A DNA stretch of 64,000 nt from Paenibacillus sp. AN1007 (GCF_040702995.1 NZ_CP159992.1:1885501-1949500); one strand, 5' to 3'. Shown: positions 8,595-16,700, numbered from the stretch's first letter. The notes: a model not told the origin generated them from the letters alone. Numbers and translations: made by a program.

Positions 8595-9017
8595 TTAGTG
8601 ACCAGAGCAGTTTCCGCCGCATCCGCAGGCTTCTTTTCCCAGCTCTTTAGCTTCGGGCAGACGGTTTAATTCGACTGATTTTGTGAAATAGGTGCTGATC
8701 TGCTGATGCAGTTGACTGAACTCGCGCTGCGCATAGATAAATCTGCGAATCAGCGGATGATCATAAAGCGCGCGTTCTTCCTCTTCGTAAACTTTAATCT
8801 CGGATTCGAGCAGTTCAATATTTTGACGTTCTTTCTCTTCGAGTGCCTGATGTTTCTCCATAAAGCGTTCATACTGTTCAGTCGCCTGCTCATCTGCGGC
8901 AAACTGGTCGATCATTGCACGCATCTCCTTGTAGCCTTCATCCTGTAACAGCAAGGAGCAGAGCTCCTGCATTTTATGCATAATCAATTGTTTGTCCATT
9001 TTAACGACGGTAGTCAT
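8595..9017 (-). CDS. YlbF/YmcA-family protein with cysteine-rich C-terminus
   Basis: The 140-residue product is almost wholly helical and matches the Com_YlbF family, small proteins that in Bacillus form the RicA-RicF-RicT complex controlling mRNA processing and development. The last residues are CGCGGNCSGH, three cysteines close together that could bind a metal or an Fe-S cluster; the B. subtilis Ric complex carries [4Fe-4S] clusters. The ATG is seven bases after AGGAGG. A perfect TGTGA-N6-TCACA site lies 62-77 bases upstream, so expression is probably oxygen- or nitrate-controlled. It need not be the housekeeping YlbF orthologue; its position in a denitrification island suggests a specialised paralogue. 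Confidence 0.82.
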   Translation of the reverse strand: MTTVVKMDKQLIMHKMQELCSLLLQDEGYKEMRAMIDQFAADEQATEQYERFMEKHQALEEKERQNIELLESEIKVYEEEERALYDHPLIRRFIYAQREFSQLHQQISTYFTKSVELNRLPEAKELGKEACGCGGNCSGH

Positions 9018-9078
9018 AGGTTAGCCTCCTGAAAATTCTTTTCTTGTATTCACTTTATACCGTAAACCTGAGGTTCAC

Positions 9079-9094
9079 TGTGACGATACTCACA
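9079..9094. promoter_or_regulatory. Perfect CRP/FNR box before the ylbF-like gene
   Basis: TGTGA-CGATAC-TCACA is an exact match to the Bacillus FNR/CRP consensus. It lies 62 bases before the start of the minus-strand ylbF-like gene, a distance suited to activation near -41.5 if the transcript starts 20-30 bases before the ATG. Confidence 0.75.
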
Positions 9095-9138
9095 ACACAG
9101 GTTAAATCGTTTACATATCCTAGATGGTGATTAAAGCA

Positions 9139-9822
9139 TCAAAAGATCATATCTTTCAATTCCTGCAGCTGCAGAATCCGGATTTCGTTCCCGTTCACTT
9201 GAAGCAGATTCTGGTGCTGCATGACATTTAATTTTCGACTTAACGTCTCGGGTGTGATTCCCAGAAGCAGCGCCATATCTTTTTTGAATACCGGCAGTCG
9301 GAGATCGTGGTTTTCATGATTCCGGGTATGGAAATCGAGGAGCAGTTTGGCAATTTTTTGCTCCGTGGTCATTGCGCTGAGAGAACTATTCCACTTGTCG
9401 GTTTCACTTAACAGACTTGTTATGGCAAGCAGGAAATGATAAGCGAGCTTAGGATCCTGCTCAAGCAGCTGGTCAAAGTCCTGTTTGTGAATAGAGCATA
9501 TCGATGAGGGTTCAAGAACTTCTGCATTGGCGTGATGCGGTGTCTGGTGCAGCAGTGAACTTTGCCCGAAAAAATCGCCCGAAAACAAAAACCGGATAAT
9601 ATGCTCCTTGCCATTTTCGTTATATTTGGACAGCTTTACGCTGCCTTGATGTATCACAAAAAGAGTATCTGAACGCTCGCCATCCTGAACGACATATTCT
9701 CCTTTATGGTAGGTTCGGGTATGGAGAAGGGAGGTCAGCAGTGAAGCGTCCTCAGGCTCCAGATGTTGAAAAAGCGAAACTTTGGAGAAACAGGCATCAT
9801 TTCGGTCATGTTCACAAATCAT
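9139..9822 (-). CDS. Crp/Fnr-family regulator with FNR-type recognition helix and three cysteines
   Basis: This 227-residue protein has the beta-roll sensor domain (about 15-125), a dimer helix and a winged helix with ETLSR at 192-196, the Glu-x-x-Ser-Arg pattern of E. coli FNR that reads TTGAT half-sites. Its only cysteines are Cys3 and Cys11 at the N-terminus and Cys109 in EPSSICSI, which aligns with the cluster ligand Cys122 of E. coli FNR. It may therefore sense oxygen or NO through a metal centre; this is inference. The start is the ATG at 9822, behind GAGGTG; an upstream in-frame start has no ribosome binding site. It lies just downstream of nirK on the same strand (86-base gap) and upstream of the ylbF-like gene. 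Confidence 0.87.
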   Translation of the reverse strand: MICEHDRNDACFSKVSLFQHLEPEDASLLTSLLHTRTYHKGEYVVQDGERSDTLFVIHQGSVKLSKYNENGKEHIIRFLFSGDFFGQSSLLHQTPHHANAEVLEPSSICSIHKQDFDQLLEQDPKLAYHFLLAITSLLSETDKWNSSLSAMTTEQKIAKLLLDFHTRNHENHDLRLPVFKKDMALLLGITPETLSRKLNVMQHQNLLQVNGNEIRILQLQELKDMIF

Positions 9823-9908
9823 CTCTTCGTCACCTCTTCGTATTCCAATGGCAGATAGCCGCACATCAGAATGATGTTTGAATATGATTCTTGCAGATGC
9901 TTTCCGGT

Positions 9909-10904
9909 TTAATGAGACATGGTTGTACCACCGTGGTCTTTGCCATCTTTCGTGACGCGAAGCACGGCAGAAGCACCCTTGTCTACGTGTTTGAATTGAT
10001 GGGTTACGATGGGATAATCGCCTTCCTCGGTGACGGTAAACTCGACAACAGCTCCTCCGCTGGCAGGAAGCATGACTGTCTGAATACCATATTGGATGTT
10101 CCTTGGATTTCCATCCGTGTATACCCTGTCCATCATCGTACCAACAACGTGGAAGGAAGAAACTTCATTCGGACCCGCGTTGCTGATGTATATGCGCACG
10201 GTGTCTCCTGCTTTGGCAAACAGTGGATGTTCTTTGAGGGTATAGGTATTGCCATTAAAAACTACATATTCCGGTTCCTCATTCAAAAATGAATTATAAT
10301 CATGCTCTTTGTACCATTCGCTCTGTACAAGGGTGTAGGAGCGATCAATGAGATGATCCGAAGGGTAACCCGCCTTGGGTTCCACAATGATCATGCCGTA
10401 CATCCCGTTGGCGATATGGGCAAGGGTCGGCTTGCTTCCGCAGTGATACATAAATACCCCCGGAGAAGTGGCCGGATAGGTAAAGGTTCCTTCTTCTCCG
10501 GGCATGACATCAATGAATTTACGGCTTGGAGAAGCATGGACGGCATGCATATCCATCGAGTGGTTCATGCGGGTATCTTTATTTTTTAAAGTAAAGACGA
10601 TGGTGTCGCCTTCTTTCACACGCAGGACGGGTCCGGGGGAAGTGCCGTTAAAGGTCCAGGCGTTGTAAATGACCCCTTTCGAAATTTCAATATCAGTCAC
10701 TTGTGCGGTCATTTCAATATAAACGGTATGGCCCTCTCTGCGGATGATCGGATCAACGGGCGGCTGGCTTGGTGCAGAGCTGGAGAAAGCCTCTTCTTTA
10801 TGCTGACTGTTCGGAGCGCTGCTTGGTGAACTGCAGTGAGAGAGCGCTGCGGTGAAGATCGTTAGGATAAGCGTGTATTTGTAGATGTTGGGGAATGAGA
10901 ACAT
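9909..10904 (-). CDS. nirK: Copper-containing nitrite reductase (NO-forming)
   Basis: The 331-residue, two-cupredoxin-domain enzyme reduces nitrite to nitric oxide outside the membrane. Type 1 copper ligands are His115, Cys155, His163 and Met168; type 2 ligands are His120, His154 and His302. Asp118 in HSMDMH matches the catalytic aspartate of characterised enzymes. The N-terminus is a hydrophobic stretch ending in LSHC with Cys24, then a Ser/Pro-rich linker, so it is probably membrane-held by lipid or by an uncleaved helix; the His before the Cys is not typical of a lipobox. I chose the ATG at 10904, behind GGAAGG, over a GTG 13 codons upstream. Its partner for removing NO is not in the window. 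Confidence 0.93.
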   Translation of the reverse strand: MFSFPNIYKYTLILTIFTAALSHCSSPSSAPNSQHKEEAFSSSAPSQPPVDPIIRREGHTVYIEMTAQVTDIEISKGVIYNAWTFNGTSPGPVLRVKEGDTIVFTLKNKDTRMNHSMDMHAVHASPSRKFIDVMPGEEGTFTYPATSPGVFMYHCGSKPTLAHIANGMYGMIIVEPKAGYPSDHLIDRSYTLVQSEWYKEHDYNSFLNEEPEYVVFNGNTYTLKEHPLFAKAGDTVRIYISNAGPNEVSSFHVVGTMMDRVYTDGNPRNIQYGIQTVMLPASGGAVVEFTVTEEGDYPIVTHQFKHVDKGASAVLRVTKDGKDHGGTTMSH

Positions 10905-11015
10905 ATAATCACAACCTTCCGGCATGCAAGTGATGATTTTCACAAAAAGTGAGTGAATAAATGAAGGAATAAATAATCTCTTAAGTTTAGATTACGATAT
11001 CGAAGGATTGACGGG

Positions 11016-11031
11016 TGTGACGGAGCACACA
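11016..11031. promoter_or_regulatory. CRP/FNR-type box before nirK, 9 of 10 consensus bases
   Basis: TGTGA-CGGAGC-ACACA differs from TGTGA-N6-TCACA by one base. It lies 112 bases before the chosen nirK start in the 283-base space between nirK and the divergent zinc-ribbon gene. The nirK start site is not mapped, so the exact activation geometry is unknown. Confidence 0.5.
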
Positions 11032-11187
11032 TTTGTGTAGGACTATGGATGTTATTTTGAGCCGGTGAGCCTGCATTTGTTGTGCTTGGGTAAAGAGTTT
11101 CATATAATTTTATTAACGGTTTATTTGGAACAATGTGGGATGGAATGGCTGACTCGGCAAAAGGTTCAATGAAAGGAGAGGTTGATT

Positions 11188-11796
11188 GTGAAACGTTTCG
11201 AAGACGAAGGGGCATACAAATACAGCTATTTCTTTGTGCTCAACCGCGGAGAGCGAATTGATGTCAAATGTCCCGAATGCGGCGGTTATGCTTATATCGA
11301 GCGCTCTAATGGAAAAGTGCAGTGGAGATGCAGCCAGTGTTACACTCATGCGGTCAAAGAAGAAGACTACGAGTATGCAGCCAAGGGGTACTGTGCTGTA
11401 TGTGAGCGGTGGTTTAGTGTGCTGGTAACCGATGAGAAAATGACACCCCATCCGCTGGTACATATTACATGTCCACACTGCGGGGCAACCAATCAGGCTG
11501 CGCTGCATAAAAGCCAGGTCAATCGAGGTTATTATCGGGAGATTCAAAAGGGCAGAGACCCGCTTTTTGGTCTGGAACTGTATTTTCTGGATTATATTCG
11601 AGGCAAACAGATCTGGGCTGTCAATCGGAAACATCTGAATTATCTTCTGCAGTATGTATCTGCTGATTTGCGTGTGAAATATGGGGGCAGATCTCAGAAG
11701 ACGGCATCACACAGTATCCCCGCATACATCAAGGAGGCCAAGAACAGGGAAGCTGTGACCCGCGTATTGACCAAAATGCAGCATAACGTCAGATAG
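11188..11796 (+). CDS. Zinc-ribbon protein of unknown function
   Basis: I do not recognise a named family. The 202-residue protein has two zinc-ribbon-like modules near its N-terminus: CPECGG paired with CSQC, then CAVC paired with CPHCGA. A mostly helical, basic C-terminal half follows (rich in Lys and Arg from about residue 130), which could bind nucleic acid. The start is the GTG at 11188, seven bases after AAAGGAGAG; a TTG two codons upstream is too close to that site. It opens a run of seven same-strand genes of mostly unknown role (to 16302). Confidence 0.7.
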   Translation: MKRFEDEGAYKYSYFFVLNRGERIDVKCPECGGYAYIERSNGKVQWRCSQCYTHAVKEEDYEYAAKGYCAVCERWFSVLVTDEKMTPHPLVHITCPHCGATNQAALHKSQVNRGYYREIQKGRDPLFGLELYFLDYIRGKQIWAVNRKHLNYLLQYVSADLRVKYGGRSQKTASHSIPAYIKEAKNREAVTRVLTKMQHNVR

Positions 11797-11828
11797 AAAG
11801 ATAACGATCAAGAACAGGGGAAGAAAAG

Positions 11829-12479
11829 ATGAATAAGCGAATTACGTTTAGTGTCTTTCTGTTGATTTTTGCCATGCTGTGTATTCCTGCTTATTTTATT
11901 ATGGAGACGTATGGCGTATTTCAAAAAGAAAAGGTGTTATCGGGTTATGCCGTTGCTGTGGATGTCGAAGGTAAATCTTATCAGACATGGCCGCTGATCA
12001 GCGGTTTTGCGGCGATGGACAAACGAGGGGAGGATCGTCAGCTCTATTATCGTATTGACATGAGCGGTCTGCAGTATTTGTTTCAACTGGCTTATAAGGA
12101 GTACGAGGTTGAAGCGGGGGGAAATAACCCGTTTTTAGCCGGCCAGATTGACTACTCGCAAAGCGATCATATGTATGTGCGAAGTGAAAACAAATACAGC
12201 AATGCTAATGACTTTGTTACGTTATTGACGCTTACTGACCGTGAGGGAAAGGTCATCTATACTTATGAACAAACAGGTAAGGGGGATGACGATCTGGTAA
12301 AATCGATCATTCATCAAGGCATGAGCCGGACGAGCAATCGAGGCACGGAAGCAGCTCGTGACCCATATCTGAATATTACAGTTCTGTTTCGTGAGAAGCT
12401 TAATATCGATGTAAAGCTGACAGTGGATGAAGAGCATAAAGTGGTTACTATTCACATGAACAAAAGGGAGGCGAAATAA
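11829..12479 (+). CDS. Membrane-anchored protein of unknown function
   Basis: The 216-residue product starts with a basic residue cluster and one hydrophobic helix (about residues 5-27, FSVFLLIFAMLCIPAYFI), which predicts a single N-terminal membrane anchor with an extracytoplasmic C-terminal domain. That domain is mixed alpha/beta with many charged residues and no recognisable motif. The ATG follows AGGGGAAG. Its stop codon shares one base with the ATG of the next gene, so the two are probably made together. No function can be assigned. Confidence 0.65.
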   Translation: MNKRITFSVFLLIFAMLCIPAYFIMETYGVFQKEKVLSGYAVAVDVEGKSYQTWPLISGFAAMDKRGEDRQLYYRIDMSGLQYLFQLAYKEYEVEAGGNNPFLAGQIDYSQSDHMYVRSENKYSNANDFVTLLTLTDREGKVIYTYEQTGKGDDDLVKSIIHQGMSRTSNRGTEAARDPYLNITVLFREKLNIDVKLTVDEEHKVVTIHMNKREAK

Positions 12480-13036
12480 TGAATATGTATGGTGTACTGC
12501 ATGGGCCGTTATACCTCGAAGGGCTGACCAAGCGTGATACAGAGGGCTTGGTTCATGAAGTGGAATGGCAGGGGAAATTGCAGACGCAGGATGGACATGA
12601 TCAGTTTCATATTTTTTATTATGGTGACCTGGATGAAGATGATCTGATTTTGTGGCATGATATGACACCGCTGCTCGTTTATGCAGAACATACGGTTACA
12701 GGTGAACGATATTTGCTGATTGATGCGGCAAAACACGGTTATGATGCGATGTTGTGTGAGACGTATCCCGAAGAAGAAGTGAACAACAGGCCGCTGCGTC
12801 CTTATCTTGACGTTGAGGGGGAAGATACATTTGAAGTGCATTTGACGGCATTTTATAACGTGCCATGGGATGAAGAATTCGGTGAAGATGTTGAGGAAGA
12901 CGGGATGTACGAACTGATTACAGGTGAGCGCGTGCATTTTAATGAAGTCAAACGTAATGGTTATGATGCTTTTGCCATTCGCATTCGCAATCGTAAAGGT
13001 GTAGAAACGGAGATCGTACAAGAAGAATTGGCCTGA
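12479..13036 (+). CDS. Acidic protein of unknown function
   Basis: A 185-residue soluble, strongly acidic protein without cysteine clusters, signal peptide or membrane segment. The start ATG overlaps the preceding stop and is eight bases after GGGAGG. It has a C-terminal segment, GERVHFNEVKRNGYDAFAIR, that echoes an earlier one (ERYLLIDAAKHGYDAMLC), which may mark two copies of a small domain. Acidic proteins beside SUKH genes are often immunity or interaction partners, but this is only a contextual guess. Confidence 0.6.
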   Translation: MNMYGVLHGPLYLEGLTKRDTEGLVHEVEWQGKLQTQDGHDQFHIFYYGDLDEDDLILWHDMTPLLVYAEHTVTGERYLLIDAAKHGYDAMLCETYPEEEVNNRPLRPYLDVEGEDTFEVHLTAFYNVPWDEEFGEDVEEDGMYELITGERVHFNEVKRNGYDAFAIRIRNRKGVETEIVQEELA

Positions 13037-13125
13037 TGTACTGCTGTCGAATGATCCGATGAAACGCTTGGGCTTAACCCGCTGCCCGAGGCCCGGAAAG
13101 AACTATGATTAGGAGCTGATTCCGA

Positions 13126-13872
13126 ATGTACATCGTGTCTCGTATGTTGAAGCCTGTCCCGCAGCAGGAACTGCAGCAGGTGGAGCAAGAGCAATCCGCT
13201 CGTCTGCCCTCGGCTTATCAACGCTGGTTACAGCAGTACGGAGAAGGAACTTATTCGGGCTGGATGAATATTCAGCGTCCTGACCCTGAAGTGTTAAAAC
13301 CATTTGCGGACTACGATTTATGGGAGCATTCAGAGGAAACGGTCATCAGCCAGGACCAGCTGCAGGAATGTATCAGCATCGGCAGTTCAGTCGATGGGGA
13401 TTTCCTGGCGTTACATGCAGATGTGGAGGGACTGATCTGGCTTCCGCGGCATGATGAACAGATTACCGTGTGGCCTTCTAATGATCGCTCGTTCGCTGAC
13501 ACTCTTGACCGAATCTACTGCGGATATTACCGCAGAGACATGCCCTTCAGACCAGCGTATTTCGAACCTTGGAACGAGGAGCGGCGACCTGTGTTTTATA
13601 ATTTCTCGGGAAAAGAGAACGGGATTTCGATGAAAGAACTGGCTGATCTGTGCCAATCCCGCTATTCGTGGGATCTGGTCATCGAAGACGAATATATGTG
13701 CAGGCTGTTTCGAACAGCTGTGGGAGGATATGTTCGTTTTAATTACGCATACGAGCGTGAAATTGTCCTGTTTTATGAGAATGAACGTATGAGGGATGGG
13801 CAGGAAGTGCAGATGCAGGTACAGGAGATACAGCAGTTTTTAGAGGCGCATTACTGCACCCTGCATGAGTAA
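13126..13872 (+). CDS. SMI1/KNR4 (SUKH) domain protein
   Basis: The N-terminal third (about residues 10-130) has the SUKH fold pattern: an amphipathic helix, the motif LPSAYQRWLQQYGEG, then a beta-rich stretch with WMNIQRPDPEV and DGDFLALHADVEGLIWLPR. SUKH proteins in bacteria are best known as immunity proteins against polymorphic nuclease and deaminase toxins, and more widely as protein-interaction modules. The C-terminal part (about 165-248) is a second alpha/beta domain I do not recognise. It follows 89 bases after the acidic gene, with AGGAG ten bases before the ATG. No toxin gene is adjacent. Confidence 0.75.
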   Translation: MYIVSRMLKPVPQQELQQVEQEQSARLPSAYQRWLQQYGEGTYSGWMNIQRPDPEVLKPFADYDLWEHSEETVISQDQLQECISIGSSVDGDFLALHADVEGLIWLPRHDEQITVWPSNDRSFADTLDRIYCGYYRRDMPFRPAYFEPWNEERRPVFYNFSGKENGISMKELADLCQSRYSWDLVIEDEYMCRLFRTAVGGYVRFNYAYEREIVLFYENERMRDGQEVQMQVQEIQQFLEAHYCTLHE

Positions 13873-13898
13873 AGAACAGCAGAGGGAGAAGGGGTTAT

Positions 13899-15200
13899 AT
13901 GGATTGGTTAAACACGGAAATAGCAAAACAGTGGCGTAATGAAGGCAGGCGGTACGCCCGCGATGTCAATACATTCGTGCGCAAAATGCTGCAGGGCGAA
14001 CACCCGGATGAATCCGAGCTGGCGGATGATGCCCGTCATTCGATCAGTTCTAAAGTGATGAAGATGGTGAAACAGGCTAATCTTCAAGGGGATCTGGAAA
14101 AGCTTCGAGAAGAACTGCCCGCGGCAACCTGGCCGCTGAGCAATCATTTTCAGGATTCTATGCAGGCTGTACAGACTGCAGGCTATCTGAATGAGGATAC
14201 GGTTCTATGTAATACAGGAGTGCTGTCTAATCATGGACAGGTATACATAATGGATCAGCAGGGATGGTGGTGCAGTCCGGATTATACGTTCGCAGGCTGC
14301 TCAGCCGATGGTGTCTACGCTGCTCTGGCGGATAGCGAAGGTTTGCATGTCATTGATAAGCCTGATCGCAGGCTGGAAGGAGAGCGGATTGCATTCTACC
14401 GCTGGCAGAGCATTCGGGATCAAATCAAAGCTCTTATGCCAGAGATCGAATCTCTCGCCGACTGCGCACATCCTGAGTGGACGCTTGAAAAATTAATACC
14501 TATGGATCAGGGGCAGGCGCTGCTGCTTCAATCTCAGTACGGAGTCTATCTCATAGAGCAGGAGCGGGTGACACTGCTTCATCCCGATCACGCAGAGATT
14601 CAGGAATACGAATATGAAGATACGCAGCTATCCATGGGACATGCAGCTGTATCGTATGACGAGCGATGGATTGCCTGGGGAAGCCAGATGAGCAGCCATA
14701 CGGTTCTGGATCGGGAGAAGAACAAAACGTATGAGGTGGAGCCGGAATCGAGTTATCCGCACTGCGCGGCATTCAGCCGTGACAGCCAAGTTGTCTGGTT
14801 TAATGCCTGCCACTTCTACAACGGGGTCACCATTCAGGTTCCGTTAGCCAGCATTTCGGATCGTGTACAGGAATCACAATGGCCGATCATGGATGAGAAT
14901 GCGCGTGTATATACGATGGTTGAGATTCAAGCAGGTATGGTGATGGGGGATGCATATGGCTATCTGTACTGCATTAACCGAGAAGGGCAAGAGCTGTGGC
15001 GTCATTTTGTTGGCTCGACCATCTATTCTCTGACCGTGTCACCTGAACAATCTAAACTTGCTGTGGGTACATACGGCGGTATGCTGCACATTCTTGATCT
15101 GTGTTCGGAACGTATGGATGCATACGGAATTGGCACAGGTAGTTTACGTGAACTGGAGCGTTATGTGTTGTGGCGTGAACAAGAGCCGCTGCGCTGGTAA
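13899..15200 (+). CDS. Beta-propeller (WD40/PQQ-like) repeat protein
   Basis: The 433-residue protein has a helical N-terminal region (about 1-75) followed by repeated beta-sheet blades. The last blades are the clearest: GDAYGYLYCINREGQELWRH, then STIYSLTVSPEQSKLAVGTY, then GGMLHILDL. No signal peptide is present, so it acts in the cytoplasm, probably as an interaction scaffold. The ATG follows GGGAGAAGGGG and the gene is 26 bases after the SUKH gene, so they are likely one operon. The partner is unknown. Confidence 0.72.
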   Translation: MDWLNTEIAKQWRNEGRRYARDVNTFVRKMLQGEHPDESELADDARHSISSKVMKMVKQANLQGDLEKLREELPAATWPLSNHFQDSMQAVQTAGYLNEDTVLCNTGVLSNHGQVYIMDQQGWWCSPDYTFAGCSADGVYAALADSEGLHVIDKPDRRLEGERIAFYRWQSIRDQIKALMPEIESLADCAHPEWTLEKLIPMDQGQALLLQSQYGVYLIEQERVTLLHPDHAEIQEYEYEDTQLSMGHAAVSYDERWIAWGSQMSSHTVLDREKNKTYEVEPESSYPHCAAFSRDSQVVWFNACHFYNGVTIQVPLASISDRVQESQWPIMDENARVYTMVEIQAGMVMGDAYGYLYCINREGQELWRHFVGSTIYSLTVSPEQSKLAVGTYGGMLHILDLCSERMDAYGIGTGSLRELERYVLWREQEPLRW

Positions 15201-15235
15201 CATTTTGATCCATGATTTTGCTAAAGGGTGATGAG

Positions 15236-15694
15236 ATGGAACCTCAAGAAGCTGTCCTGCTGTTAAAATGTCATGCCTTTTCCCACGATGATGTGAATCA
15301 TCCGAAAATGCAAAACGGCTTTCTCGGGAGTTTGCGTCCCTTTCGCGGTCACTTGATTGAAGCGAACTTCCACGAACTAATGCGTATACTGCGCATCCTT
15401 GCTCCGGAACTTTCGACTTCGGCATTGGACCGGGAAGTAATGGCCTGCCTGTGGAGTATCAATCATCTCGCAAGAGCTTGGGCGGTTGAACCGGAAGGAA
15501 TGCTTCGCAGAAATCATCTGATCACGGATGAGCAGGCTGCGTTAATGGAGGAATGGCTTAATCTGTTCTCATATGCAGTCATGATTTTGATTGAAGACGG
15601 CGGAGCGCACGAAGCGTTTTGGGAATATGAGCAGTACATGCTGGATAGAAGCCCAGAGGAAGGTAAGGATGAGGGAGAAGGTGGAGGAATATGA
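15236..15694 (+). CDS. Helical protein of unknown function
   Basis: I choose the ATG at 15236, after AAAGGGTG, giving 152 residues rather than the longer frame from 15212. The product is mostly helical with several Trp residues (CLWSINHLARAW, EEWLNLFSYAV), no membrane segment, and an acidic Gly-rich end. It overlaps the following SUKH gene by four bases (ATGA), so translation of the two is coupled. No family is recognised. Confidence 0.6.
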   Translation: MEPQEAVLLLKCHAFSHDDVNHPKMQNGFLGSLRPFRGHLIEANFHELMRILRILAPELSTSALDREVMACLWSINHLARAWAVEPEGMLRRNHLITDEQAALMEEWLNLFSYAVMILIEDGGAHEAFWEYEQYMLDRSPEEGKDEGEGGGI

Positions 15695-16302
15695 GGTCTG
15701 AAGTGGATGCTGTTATCAACGAGCTGAGGGAACAATTGAACCCTTTGTTGGACCGTAAAATACAAGATGAAGAGATTCGGGCGCTGTATGAAACATATCT
15801 TCATCTGGCAGGGGCATCAGAAGCAGAGCTGAATCAGTTGGAGAAGCTGTACGGGGTTCGCCTGCCGGAAGATTTTCGTGCTTTTTATCGTAATACAGAT
15901 GGCAGTGGGTATGGTCTGCATGTTTTGTATCCGGGGGATGCGGAGCAAGGGTCATGCCAGCCCTTCTATCTGATGTCACTCGAAGAGATTCGGGAGACCA
16001 AACAATATTTCTGTGAAGTGGATGAAAAGCTGGAGGAGTATTATGGAGAAGATGAAATGGGTCAGCTGGACCCGGAAATAAAACCGTATTTATTTCACAC
16101 GTCTTGGATACCTTTTGCCACAATGGCTGGGGGCTCGCTCTATTTGATGTTAGATTTTGATCCAGCAGAGGCAGGTACATATGGTCAGATCATTATGTAT
16201 GTGCATGATCCGGACTTTGTCTATTACGTAACCTCTTCGTTTACGGACCTGCTTCGGATGTCTATCCGCAATCTGGATCTGATGGATGAGATTGAATACT
16301 GA
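15691..16302 (+). CDS. SMI1/KNR4 (SUKH) domain protein
   Basis: A 203-residue single-domain SUKH protein: the helix ASEAELNQLEKLYGVRLPED leads into FRAFYRNTDGSGYGLHVLYP, the usual entry of the fold, and later the strand region HTSWIPFATMAGGSLYLMLD and the segment GQIIMYVHDPD. It is translationally coupled to the upstream helical gene and closes the same-strand run begun at 11188. Roles known for the family are immunity to contact-dependent toxins and scaffolding; no toxin is seen nearby. Confidence 0.82.
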   Translation: MRSEVDAVINELREQLNPLLDRKIQDEEIRALYETYLHLAGASEAELNQLEKLYGVRLPEDFRAFYRNTDGSGYGLHVLYPGDAEQGSCQPFYLMSLEEIRETKQYFCEVDEKLEEYYGEDEMGQLDPEIKPYLFHTSWIPFATMAGGSLYLMLDFDPAEAGTYGQIIMYVHDPDFVYYVTSSFTDLLRMSIRNLDLMDEIEY

Positions 16303-16347
16303 GTACTTAGTATTCGGTGTGGTTGGTAAGGGACGCAGCTTGAATCG

Positions 16348-16379
16348 AAAAAAACAGGAACTGTTTTAACAGCTCCTGT
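16348..16379 (-). terminator. Terminator for the Gly/Pro-rich gene
   Basis: Read on the minus strand, arms ACAGGAGCTGTT and AACAGTTCCTGT form a hairpin followed by seven T residues, 28 bases after the stop of the minus-strand gene. Confidence 0.8.
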
Positions 16380-16406
16380 AGTGTTGAGACGTGAAACCTT
16401 GAGGTT

Positions 16407-16700
16407 TTATCCCTGGAAAAAACGATGACCGTGGAACCCGCCGGGACCACCTGGTCCACCCGGTCCTGCGTGACCCCCAGGGCCTCCCGGTCCACCGTGA
16501 TGACCCCCAGGATATCCCGGATAATGCCCTGGATAACCGCTATGCCACCATGGTCCCGGACCCCCGATGGGATAAGGAAGAGGGAAAGGTAACACCGTTG
16601 GATATGGATAGGGGTACGGATAAGGGTACGGCGGTGGATAATAAGGGTAAGGATAGCCTATAGGCTGCTGGGCTGATGTTGGACCCGGAACGTATGACAT
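16407..16700 (-). CDS. Pro/Tyr/Gly-rich low-complexity protein, spore-coat-like
   Basis: The 97-residue protein starts at the ATG at 16700, eight bases after GGAGG. It has a Pro-Tyr block (repeats of PYPYPYPYP, about residues 20-40), then a Gly-rich block with collagen-like GPGGPGG triplets and His-Gly pairs. There is no signal peptide. Such compositions are typical of exposed coat, crust or exosporium proteins in spore formers. The assignment rests on composition only, but a good ribosome binding site and terminator show it is a real gene. Confidence 0.7.
   Translation of the reverse strand: MSYVPGPTSAQQPIGYPYPYYPPPYPYPYPYPYPTVLPFPLPYPIGGPGPWWHSGYPGHYPGYPGGHHGGPGGPGGHAGPGGPGGPGGFHGHRFFQG

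Noticed and set aside
9891..10292. Plus-strand frame of 133 codons opposite nirK
   Set aside because: It is covered by the copper-ligand-bearing nirK frame and has no recognisable protein features.
10949..10967. TTCAC/GTGAG dyad close to nirK as an FNR site
   Set aside because: The half-sites face the wrong way for TGTGA-N6-TCACA; the site at 11016-11031 is better.
16430..16650. Repetitive GC-rich tract as a CRISPR-like or satellite repeat
   Set aside because: The repeats are short codon-level Gly/Pro units inside a gene with a start, ribosome binding site and terminator; there are no spacers.
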